Source: Anaerolineae bacterium
Lineage (GTDB): Bacteria > Chloroflexota > Anaerolineae > Aggregatilineales > Phototrophicaceae
Direction: 5' to 3'
DNA: 5,605 bases
NCBI GenBank assembly: GCA_020848855.1
Contig: JADLHH010000298.1
Location: 1 to 5,605 of the forward strand
Of this stretch, positions 1-5,421 are shown one piece after another; the first letter of the stretch is position 1, and every line of letters begins with the position of its first letter. The notes under the pieces were generated by a model. It saw only the letters and a program-made list of their open reading frames with translations, ran no database searches and had not been told where the DNA came from. The position numbers were made by a program, and so were the translations under genes.

Positions 1-806
1 GGGTAGGTTTCACCGCCGCGCCACAGATCAGGCTCGATGTCGTTCAGGTATTCCCAGACCTTCGGCGCATATTCGTCATAAACCGCCTGATCGAAACCAC
101 CCAGGAATGGTTCGGGACCGCCTGCTGCCCAGTAGAACAGGTGGCGCAGGAAAACGCTGCCCGTGAAATCGGGAATCGCCGGGTAAGTGAACAGACCGGG
201 ATTGGCGTGAATCCACTCTGCCAGCGCTTCGAAGGTGGTGGGCGGCTCGTCACCGACCAGCGCCGTGTTATATTCCATTACGAATTGGGCGTGTCCCCAG
301 GGGGACTCGTAGCCATCGACTGCCACGCCAAAATCGTAAGCAATCGCCGGGTCGTCCCAGTTGACGTATACGGCGTTGGGGATCGACTGCGACCAGGGAC
401 CGTAGAGCAGGCTGGCATCCTTGAGCGTGCGGAAATTCTCGCCGTTGATCCAGATCAAGTCGATGGTTCCGGTGTCGACGCCAGCAGCAGATTCGTCGAG
501 CAGTTTGTTGACCGCATCGGCAGTATCGGTGAGCGGGACGCGGTTCAGCGTGATGCCGTAGAGTTCCTTCACGCGGTCGCCAATGTCGTGATCGACATCG
601 GTGTTAATCTTGTCATCGCCGCCCCACATGAACCAGTTGACGGTCGTGCCGTTCGCCGCCGCCAGAACGTCGTCCCAGGTGTCATAGCCGGGAACCGTGC
701 CGAGAAGCTCCGTGTTCGTAGTCTCCTGAGCAGCCACTGTCCCAAGCGATACCACACAGAACATCATCAGAAAAACAAGTACAGTAATTCGCTTTAGATT
801 CAGCAC
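1..806 (-). CDS. ABC transporter substrate-binding protein, YnjB-like (COG4134), C-terminus cut by window edge
   Basis: This is the periplasmic/extracytoplasmic solute-binding protein of an ABC importer; 268 codons are present and the rest lies off the left edge (the family is about 400 residues). The GTG start at 806 is chosen because AAGGAG (819-814) lies 7 nt upstream and because it gives a proper Sec signal peptide: basic LKR, hydrophobic VLVFLMMF, and likely cleavage after VAA (residue 26). The Cys at 17 is not in a lipobox, so this is probably not a lipoprotein. After the leader come NWFMWGGDDKIN (57-68), then DLIWINGENFRTLKD (116-130), both hallmarks of the YnjB group as I recall it. 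It is the second gene after the epimerase, 106 nt downstream of that gene, so the two are probably co-transcribed; permease and ATPase genes would be expected further left. E. coli YnjB has no firmly established substrate, so none is assigned here. Family call fairly sure; substrate unknown. Confidence 0.88.
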   Translation of the reverse strand, partial: MLNLKRITVLVFLMMFCVVSLGTVAAQETTNTELLGTVPGYDTWDDVLAAANGTTVNWFMWGGDDKINTDVDHDIGDRVKELYGITLNRVPLTDTADAVNKLLDESAAGVDTGTIDLIWINGENFRTLKDASLLYGPWSQSIPNAVYVNWDDPAIAYDFGVAVDGYESPWGHAQFVMEYNTALVGDEPPTTFEALAEWIHANPGLFTYPAIPDFTGSVFLRHLFYWAAGGPEPFLGGFDQAVYDEYAPKVWEYLNDIEPDLWRGGETY

Positions 807-862
807 AGCTTTTCTCCTTAACGCGCATATTTTTCCGGGTTTGGTCTTGACGCCCATCCGCT

Positions 863-882
863 CTACGCCATCCACACCTCCT
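863..882 (-). other. Strong Shine-Dalgarno followed by a two-codon ORF (ATG GCG TAG)
   Basis: In the spacer between the epimerase stop and the binding-protein start, AGGAGG (882-877) is followed after 5 nt by ATG GCG TAG (871-863). Signal and spacing are better than those of most real genes here, yet the frame closes after two codons. It lies about 60 nt upstream of the real GTG start of the binding protein. It may be a minimal regulatory ORF, a ribosome standby site, or a relic of an earlier start. The reading frame of the binding protein is open back to a TGA near 884, but no start in that extension is well placed relative to this AGGAGG. The sequence is plain to see; its function is speculation. 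Confidence 0.35.
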
Positions 883-912
883 CAATGGTCGATATATCAA
901 CAGATCAGCCGG

Positions 913-1758
913 TCATCCGGCAACGTGTTTGCGCAGGAAAGCGAGCGCCTGTTTCGCCTCGTTATCGAAATCGCGCACCAGCGGACGCCAGGTATTCACC
1001 GTACGCCCGGTCTCGGCGGCGGGGTTGGGAAAGGTTTCCATCACCAGCGTACCGCTGTAGCCGACATCATCGAGTGCCAGCCTGACCGCAGACCAGTCGA
1101 TGTGCCCGCCGCCCGGCAGCGTGCGGTTGCTGTCGGCGCAGTGGAAATGCCCGATGCGGTCACCCGCCAGCCGGATTGCGGCGGGGATGTCGACTTCTTC
1201 CATGTTCATGTGATAGGTGTCAAGCTGGAGTTTGACGGCGGGGTGATCGACCATGCTCAGGTAGTCCAGCCCGTCGGCAACAGTGTTGAAAATGTAGGTT
1301 TCGTAGCGGTTGATCAGTTCAGTGGTAATGACGACCCCGTGATCGGCGGCGAAGGCGGCGACCTCGTGGATTGCCGCTGCGCTGCGCTCACGGTATGGGC
1401 GCAGATCGGTGTCTTTAGGGAAGTGCAGCCAGGGAACATGGGGCAGACCGCCGAGGATGGGACTGCCAATTTTCGCTGCAGTCTGTATGCAGCGTTTCAG
1501 ATAATCGATCCCGGCGCGACGCATGGTGTCATCGGGGCTGGTGATGTCCTTGTCCAGCGGCAAGCCCGTGCTGCAAAAGACGCCGAGACCATTCTGTTCC
1601 AGCCCAGCGCGAAAAGCTGCAGTATCGATGTCGGGACCGTTGATGAGTGAAATTTCTACCGCATCGAAGCCTGCTGCCTGCGCTTTCGCGAAAGCGGCGG
1701 CTTGATCGTCGCTCCAGTTATCGAGCCAATAAAATATCTCTATGCCGATGGGGCGCAT
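913..1758 (-). CDS. Sugar epimerase/isomerase, D-tagatose 3-epimerase (D-psicose 3-epimerase) family
   Basis: A 281-residue TIM-barrel enzyme of the xylose isomerase-like/AP endonuclease 2 superfamily, expected to invert C-3 of a ketose in the cytosol using a divalent metal (usually Mn2+). Every catalytic position known from the Agrobacterium and Pseudomonas enzymes can be found: E147 and E153 in ELINRYE, D180 and H183 in LDTYHMN, H206 and R212 in GHFHCADSNR, and E241 in VMETF; the metal set would be E147/D180/H206/E241. The GGLPH stretch (103-107) and the ending NTWRPL...ALAFLRKHVAG also match the family in place and length. The ATG at 1758 fits the family N-terminus (MRPIGIEIFYW); its ribosome site is weak (CAGG). 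A well-formed promoter lies upstream (1836-1809), and the YnjB-like binding protein follows. It could alternatively act on ribulose, another ketose or a sugar acid; the family is sure, the substrate is not. Confidence 0.9.
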   Translation of the reverse strand: MRPIGIEIFYWLDNWSDDQAAAFAKAQAAGFDAVEISLINGPDIDTAAFRAGLEQNGLGVFCSTGLPLDKDITSPDDTMRRAGIDYLKRCIQTAAKIGSPILGGLPHVPWLHFPKDTDLRPYRERSAAAIHEVAAFAADHGVVITTELINRYETYIFNTVADGLDYLSMVDHPAVKLQLDTYHMNMEEVDIPAAIRLAGDRIGHFHCADSNRTLPGGGHIDWSAVRLALDDVGYSGTLVMETFPNPAAETGRTVNTWRPLVRDFDNEAKQALAFLRKHVAG

Positions 1759-1765
1759 ATTGAAC

Positions 1766-1787
1766 CTGAAATGAGTTTTTCTGAAAT
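1766..1787. promoter_or_regulatory. Candidate regulator site: two CTGAAAT half-sites in tandem
   Basis: CTGAAAT occurs at 1766-1772 and again at 1781-1787, a 15-nt period (about one and a half helical turns). Both lie between the predicted start of the leftward transcript (about 1802) and the epimerase ATG. The same 7-mer forms each half of the 12-bp palindrome on the other side of the intergenic region (1939-1950). Shared half-sites on both arms suggest one regulator, most simply the adjacent FCD-GntR protein. This is a pattern observation, not a match to a known operator. Confidence 0.38.
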
Positions 1788-1808
1788 CTAAAATCTCTGT
1801 TGAGAGTT

Positions 1809-1836
1809 ATCATAATGAGAAATGTCGATTTGTCAA
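1809..1836 (-). promoter_or_regulatory. Sigma-70-type promoter for the epimerase/binding-protein unit
   Basis: On the minus strand, a consensus -35 box TTGACA (1836-1831) and a -10 box TATGAT (1814-1809, 5 of 6 consensus bases) are separated by 16 nt in AT-rich DNA. Transcription would begin near 1802, giving a leader of about 43 nt before the epimerase ATG. The -10 box overlaps a small palindrome, TTATCATAA (1807-1815). Confidence 0.7.
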
Positions 1837-1885
1837 ACACCATCTTCCTCTCATTAGGGCGATTCAAGCCAGAATTGCTCAAAAC

Positions 1886-1914
1886 TTGACACAATCATTG
1901 ATTCAGCATACGAT
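1886..1914 (+). promoter_or_regulatory. Sigma-70-type promoter for the regulator/MFS/CoA-transferase operon
   Basis: A consensus -35 box TTGACA (1886-1891), a 17-nt spacer, and -10 box TACGAT (1909-1914, 4 of 6 consensus bases). Transcription would start near 1921, about 70 nt ahead of the regulator start. The -35 boxes of the two divergent promoters lie about 50 bp apart, so the promoters point outwards and do not overlap. Confidence 0.68.
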
Positions 1915-1938
1915 ACCTCAAAGCAAGTTTTCAGGCGA

Positions 1939-1957
1939 CTGAAATTTCAGATTTCTG
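1939..1957. promoter_or_regulatory. Candidate operator: perfect 12-bp palindrome CTGAAATTTCAG with an adjoining imperfect copy
   Basis: CTGAAATTTCAG (1939-1950) is a perfect palindrome. The right half, ATTTCAG (1944-1950), is followed directly by ATTTCTG (1951-1957), so an overlapping inverted repeat CAGA-TT-TCTG (1948-1957) is formed too. The site lies roughly 20-35 nt downstream of the predicted start of the rightward transcript and before the regulator gene. That is where an autorepressor would block elongation. GntR dimers bind short palindromes of about this length, so the product of the gene at 1994 is the obvious candidate; this is not shown by the sequence alone. Confidence 0.5.
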
Positions 1958-1993
1958 CAAGGCATACTGTAGTCTAGATGTAGGTGGAACGAG

Positions 1994-2680
1994 TTGGAGA
2001 ATAAGGTCGATTTACAACCGGTTTCGCTCCCCAGCCTCGACGACGTAGTCTATCAACTGCTGCGTGAGCGAATCTTACGCTACGACTTCGCGCCCGGTAC
2101 GCGTCTTGACCTCTCCGAACTGGAATCATCGCTGGCAGTCAGCCGGACGCCGCTCAAAAACGCGTTAACGAGACTGGAAGCCGAAGGGTTGGTGGACATT
2201 CAGGCGCGGCGCGGCACGTTCGTCGTGCCGGTCAATGGCGAGAAGCTGGACGAAGCCTACAAGATTCGCAGCGCCTTTGAACTCTACGTCGCCCTGTGCC
2301 TGTTCAAGTATCTGACACCCGAAGATTACGCCTTCTTCCAGAATATACGCGGCGCGATGGACGAGCTGGCGCAGACCGGTGACTGGCAGACGGTGATCCA
2401 CGACTATCTTCAGCTTGACCAGCAGTTCCACCAACGACTGGTCGAGCGCGGCGGCACACCGCGTATGGTACAGTTGTTCCAGCAGATGAATGTCCATATG
2501 CAGGTCGCGCGTATCGTTCGGTACTTCCATCCCCGCGACTTTGAAGCGATCCACTTCGAGCATGAACAAATCTTTGAGGCGCTGGGGGATCCATCCTCGC
2601 AGCGCCTGAGCGCCGCCCTGCTCAATCACCTTGAAGCATCACGGATGCGCGCGCTGAAATATTCCCAAGAAACGCCATAG
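1994..2680 (+). CDS. GntR-family transcriptional regulator, FCD (FadR/VanR-type) subfamily
   Basis: A 228-residue DNA-binding regulator of normal family length. Residues about 14-80 form the winged helix-turn-helix: VVYQLLRERILRYDFAPGTRL, recognition helix SRTPLKNALTRLEAEGLV (50-67), then the wing RRGTFVV (72-78). Residues about 85-222 are the all-helical FCD effector domain with the full metal/ligand set: D142 and H146 (LDQQFH), H190 (EHEQIFEAL) and H212 (LLNHLEASR). FCD domains usually bind carboxylates or sugar acids through such a metal. The TTG start at 1994 is supported by AGGTGG at 1982-1987, 6 nt upstream; there is no nearby ATG that would keep the N-terminal helix. It is first in an operon with the MFS and CoA-transferase genes and sits beside the divergent epimerase promoter, so it probably controls both arms and itself. 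The ligand is unknown. Confidence 0.92.
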   Translation: MENKVDLQPVSLPSLDDVVYQLLRERILRYDFAPGTRLDLSELESSLAVSRTPLKNALTRLEAEGLVDIQARRGTFVVPVNGEKLDEAYKIRSAFELYVALCLFKYLTPEDYAFFQNIRGAMDELAQTGDWQTVIHDYLQLDQQFHQRLVERGGTPRMVQLFQQMNVHMQVARIVRYFHPRDFEAIHFEHEQIFEALGDPSSQRLSAALLNHLEASRMRALKYSQETP

Positions 2681-2724
2681 CACGAACTAATCTTGTTGGG
2701 TTTTGAACGACACTTGCGGGCCGT

Positions 2725-3939
2725 TTGTTGAACAAGTTAGGACTTACCCGACAGCAGTGGCGCGTAGTGATTCTGGGCTGGGTCACCTACGCCGCTTTTT
2801 ATCTGGGGCGCGTCAACCTCGCTACCGCCCTGCCTGCCATCCAAGTTGATCTTCATTTCACACCGGACGAGATCAGCGCGCTGGCGGGCGCGACGCTGTG
2901 GACATATGCCATCGGGCAGTTGGTCAACGGCTGGCTGGGCAACCGGGTCGATACGCGGCGGATGGTGCTGTTCGGCATCGTCGGCTCGACCATTGTCAAC
3001 CTGCTGTTCGCGGCGTCTTCGTCGTTGCCGGTGATGGTGATCCTCTGGCTGATCAACGGCTTCCTGCAATCGATGGGCTGGGGACCGGTCCTGCGGACGC
3101 TGAGCGCCGCGCTGGAGCCGACACAGCGCCAGCGGATCGCCGGGGCGTTCGGCGCATCCTACGTGGTCGGCAATACGCTGACCTGGGCGCTGACTGGTCT
3201 GCTCCTCAGCACCGGGCAGTGGCGGCTGATATTCATCGTTCCGCCGCTGATCATGCTGGGCATTGGCATCGCGTGGTATTTCCTGAGCACGCCCGCCGCG
3301 CCCACAGCCGAAACGCATCCATCGCTCACGCTTTCGACGTTCAAAGCGATGTCCTGCGAATTGTGGCATATCCTGATCACGGCGCTGGTCGGCGGGGCAC
3401 TGCTCAACGGCGCGCTGCTCTACGCGCCGACCTTCATCGCCCAGACGCTGCCGCTCGATCAGGCGGCGCTGACGGCGATCATCTTCCCGATTTTCGGACT
3501 GCTGGGGACGGCGTGGCTGAGCGCGTGGATTCTGCACCGCCTCGGCGGTAATGCACTGAACAGCCTGATCGTCCTGCTGGCGCTGGCGGCGGCGGCGCGC
3601 GTGCTGGCGTTCATCCTCACACCCTCGACGCTCACAGCCGTTATTTTGCTGGCAGGCATGGGGATCACCTCCTACGCATTGACCAACATCCTCCTGACCG
3701 CGATCCCGCTCACCAGCCACGCGCATTTCGGTACGTCGATGGTCGCGGGGCTGATGGACGCGACCCACAGCATCGGCGGGGCGATTGGCAGCACCCTGGT
3801 CGGGCTCCTGCTGGCACGCGGCGGCTGGCAGAGCGTCTTCGGTATGTGGACAGCGCTGCCTCTGATCGCCCTCGGCGTGATTATCGCGGCGCGCTACCAA
3901 ACTATGCATCGATTGAACCGGAAGGAAGATTTCGCATGA
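2725..3939 (+). CDS. MFS transporter, organophosphate:anion antiporter (GlpT/UhpT)-like
   Basis: A 404-residue inner-membrane porter with twelve predicted helices, roughly at residues 13-37, 51-73, 80-98, 101-124, 138-162, 166-187, 214-238, 247-270, 278-298, 302-326, 334-364 and 368-389, with the usual central loop (188-213). The loop between helices 2 and 3 has an MFS signature-like GNRVDTRR (72-79). YLGRVNLATALP (27-37) and GFLQSMGWGPVLRT (112-125) resemble the GlpT/UhpT group. R29 corresponds to one of the two substrate arginines of GlpT; the second, in helix 7, is absent here (LLNGALLYAPTF), so the substrate is probably not a typical phosphate ester. The start is TTG at 2725 (TTG at 2728 is equally possible) with no convincing ribosome site; an in-frame stop just upstream rules out an earlier start. 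It follows the regulator by 44 nt and overlaps the CoA-transferase gene, so import of that enzyme's substrate is plausible. Confidence 0.9.
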   Translation: MLNKLGLTRQQWRVVILGWVTYAAFYLGRVNLATALPAIQVDLHFTPDEISALAGATLWTYAIGQLVNGWLGNRVDTRRMVLFGIVGSTIVNLLFAASSSLPVMVILWLINGFLQSMGWGPVLRTLSAALEPTQRQRIAGAFGASYVVGNTLTWALTGLLLSTGQWRLIFIVPPLIMLGIGIAWYFLSTPAAPTAETHPSLTLSTFKAMSCELWHILITALVGGALLNGALLYAPTFIAQTLPLDQAALTAIIFPIFGLLGTAWLSAWILHRLGGNALNSLIVLLALAAAARVLAFILTPSTLTAVILLAGMGITSYALTNILLTAIPLTSHAHFGTSMVAGLMDATHSIGGAIGSTLVGLLLARGGWQSVFGMWTALPLIALGVIIAARYQTMHRLNRKEDFA

Positions 3940-5129
3940 CGCCACCGTTAGCCGGTCTTCGGGTGATTGACCAGACGCAGGCGCTGGCAGGACCCTACTG
4001 CGCCATGATACTAGGCGACCTCGGCGCCGACGTGATCAAGATCGAGCGCCCCGGCTCCGGCGACCAGTCGCGCACGTGGGGACCACCGTTCGTCGGCACC
4101 GAAAGCAGCTACTATCTGGCGGTCAACCGCAACAAGCGCGGCATGACGCTCAATATCACCGCCGCCGCCGGGCGCGAAATCCTGTACAAGCTGGTCGACA
4201 GCGCCGACATTTTCATGACGAACATCGCCACCGTCGCCTCGCTGAAGAAATACGGTCTGGACTACGAAACGCTGCGCGCGCGCAATCCGCGCCTAATTTA
4301 CGCATCGATCAGCGGGTACGGGCGAGTCGGACCGCGCGCCGATCAATTCGGCTACGATCTGGTGTCGCAGGGCGAATCGGGGGTGATGGCGATTTCCGGC
4401 GCACCGGGAGCCGGTCCGATGCGCTTCCCGACGCCGATTGCCGACATGACCTGCGGGCTATTCACCCTGATCGGCATTCAGGCGGCGCTCGAAGCCCGCC
4501 ACGCAACCGGCGTCGGGCAGATGCTCGACATGTCGCTGCAGGAAGGGCAGATGACGTGGCTGGAAAACTACGCGGGCGCGTATTTCGCAACCGGGGAAGA
4601 ACCGCAGCAGTATGGGAATCGCCACCCGCAGATCGCGCCATACGAGCCAGTGCAGGCAAAGGACGACCGCTGGTTCATCCTGGGCGTCGGCTCAGATAAT
4701 ACGTGGCGGAAATTCTGCGAGGTTGCCGGGCTGGACGAGCTGGGGAACAACCCGCGCTATGCCACCAACGCCGACCGCGTCACCTACTACGACGAGCTGA
4801 TGCCAGCGGTTCGCTCGGTGATTCGCCAGCGCACCGCCGACGAGTGGCTGGCGACGCTGCGCGCCGCCGAAGTCCCGGTCGGCAAGATCAACACGGTTTC
4901 CGAAGCGCTCGCCGACCCGCATCTGCTGGAGCGGAATTTCATCGTCGAGCTAGAGCATCCATCGCTGGGAATGCTGCGGTCGCTGGCGACCCCGGTGCAT
5001 ATGTCGATGACGCCGCTGCAATACGCGCAGCACCCACCCCGGCTGGGCGAGCATACGGCGCAGATACTCGCTGAATTGGGCTACTCACCTGAACAAATTC
5101 AGCAGTTCCAGTCCGACGGCGTCATCTAG
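3936..5129 (+). CDS. CaiB/BaiF (class III) CoA-transferase
   Basis: A 397-residue cytosolic enzyme of the formyl-CoA transferase/carnitine CoA-transferase family, which moves CoA from an acyl-CoA to a free carboxylic acid, typically as an interlocked dimer. The N-terminus has GLRVIDQTQALAGPYCA...LGDLGADVIKIERPGSGD (residues 7-43), then NRNKRGM (64-70), SGYGRVGP (126-133), and the probable catalytic aspartate D170 in PTPIADMTCGL. The small C-terminal domain has PVGKINTVSEALADPHLLERNF (from 314). The start ATG at 3936 shares ATGA with the MFS stop (3937-3939) and has AAGGAAG at 3922-3928; the frame is open about 30 codons further upstream, but that part lies inside the MFS gene and does not match the family. 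Tight coupling to the MFS gene suggests activation of the imported acid. One oddity is that the common ENFRPG segment reads MTNIATVASLKKYGL (94-108). Family certain, acid unknown. Confidence 0.93.
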   Translation: MTPPLAGLRVIDQTQALAGPYCAMILGDLGADVIKIERPGSGDQSRTWGPPFVGTESSYYLAVNRNKRGMTLNITAAAGREILYKLVDSADIFMTNIATVASLKKYGLDYETLRARNPRLIYASISGYGRVGPRADQFGYDLVSQGESGVMAISGAPGAGPMRFPTPIADMTCGLFTLIGIQAALEARHATGVGQMLDMSLQEGQMTWLENYAGAYFATGEEPQQYGNRHPQIAPYEPVQAKDDRWFILGVGSDNTWRKFCEVAGLDELGNNPRYATNADRVTYYDELMPAVRSVIRQRTADEWLATLRAAEVPVGKINTVSEALADPHLLERNFIVELEHPSLGMLRSLATPVHMSMTPLQYAQHPPRLGEHTAQILAELGYSPEQIQQFQSDGVI

Positions 5130-5157
5130 CAATGGCTTCGAGGACGGCGCTGACAGA

Positions 5158-5378
5158 CTAATGGGCTTGAGTCTCTTTTATCGCAGCCTGTGCCGCTTGT
5201 TTTGCGCCTAGAAACCGTGCACAGCTTGGGCACAGGAGAGGCGAACCGGGTTCGGGCGCGCGATAGCTGTGCTCGGCGCAGACGGCAACGCCGCAGTTGT
5301 GACAAATGCCGGAGCGGGTCTTATGTGGTATCGAGTTCCGCCTACTCTAGGCTGTTTTTCGCAAACGTAACAATTCAT
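5158..5378 (-). pseudogene. Small Cys-rich zinc-ribbon protein (DUF2180-like), frameshifted
   Basis: A strong ribosome site AAGGAG (5391-5386) lies 7 nt before ATG at 5378, which begins MNCYVCEKQPRVGG, a CxxC knuckle at the very N-terminus. This frame then turns into an alanine/proline-rich tail ending at 5208 (56 residues). In the -1 frame the same DNA instead reads GICHNCGVAVCAEHSYR and LLCPSCARFLGAKQAAQAA, ending at TAG 5160-5158. Joined by a -1 shift, the product would be 73 residues with CxxC, CxxC, CxxH and CxxC metal-binding pairs, the layout I associate with DUF2180-type proteins. The shift must fall between about 5346 (just after a TAG in the -1 frame) and 5308. No classical slippery heptamer is visible, so a one-base deletion, real or a sequencing error, is more likely than programmed shifting. 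It lies 43 nt downstream of the ACR3 gene and is probably in the same transcript. Function unknown; family call moderate. Confidence 0.68.
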
Positions 5379-5406
5379 GACTTAACTCCTTAGTGCTTAA
5401 GAGGCA

Positions 5407-5419
5407 GCAGTACGACTGC
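5407..5419 (-). other. Small intercistronic hairpin between ACR3 and the Cys-rich gene
   Basis: GCAGT-ACG-ACTGC (5407-5419) can pair as a 5-bp stem with a 3-nt loop, right after the ACR3 stop. An alternative pairing is GGCAG (5403-5407) with CTGCC (5416-5420). No T-run follows, so it is not a good intrinsic terminator; at most it may be an mRNA-stabilising or processing hairpin. Further on, CTTAA (5381-5385) and TTAAG (5397-5401) flank the ribosome site of the next gene, a weak AT stem. Low confidence in any function. Confidence 0.22.
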
Positions 5420-5421
5420 CC

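Noticed and set aside
141..797. A 218-codon open frame on the plus strand opposite the binding protein
   Set aside because: Shadow of the minus-strand gene, which has a signal peptide, ribosome site and family motifs.
841..1650. A 269-codon open frame on the plus strand opposite the epimerase
   Set aside because: Shadow of the minus-strand epimerase, which has a full set of active-site residues; the plus-strand product has no recognisable motifs or ribosome site.
3846..3935. 30-residue N-terminal extension of the CoA transferase
   Set aside because: It lies inside the end of the MFS gene, and the family N-terminus (GLRVIDQTQALAGP) begins just after the ATG at 3936, which has a good ribosome site.
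2737..3945. A 402-codon open frame on the minus strand opposite the MFS gene
   Set aside because: Its translation is Arg/Gln/Asp-rich low-complexity without any recognisable domain, which is what the antisense of a GC-rich membrane-protein gene produces; the plus-strand frame has twelve helices and motifs.
5130..5157. Possible bidirectional terminator between the convergent CoA-transferase and Cys-rich genes
   Set aside because: The 28-nt gap contains no convincing stem-loop or T-run on either strand.
5351..5378. The A-run (GAAAAAC on the minus strand) in the Cys-rich gene as a programmed frameshift site
   Set aside because: A -1 shift there would run straight into the TAG at 5349-5347, so the frame change has to happen further downstream.
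5190..5393. A 67-codon plus-strand open frame in the right-hand intergenic stretch
   Set aside because: It is the antisense of the frameshifted Cys-rich gene; no ribosome site or family resemblance, and Arg-rich composition.
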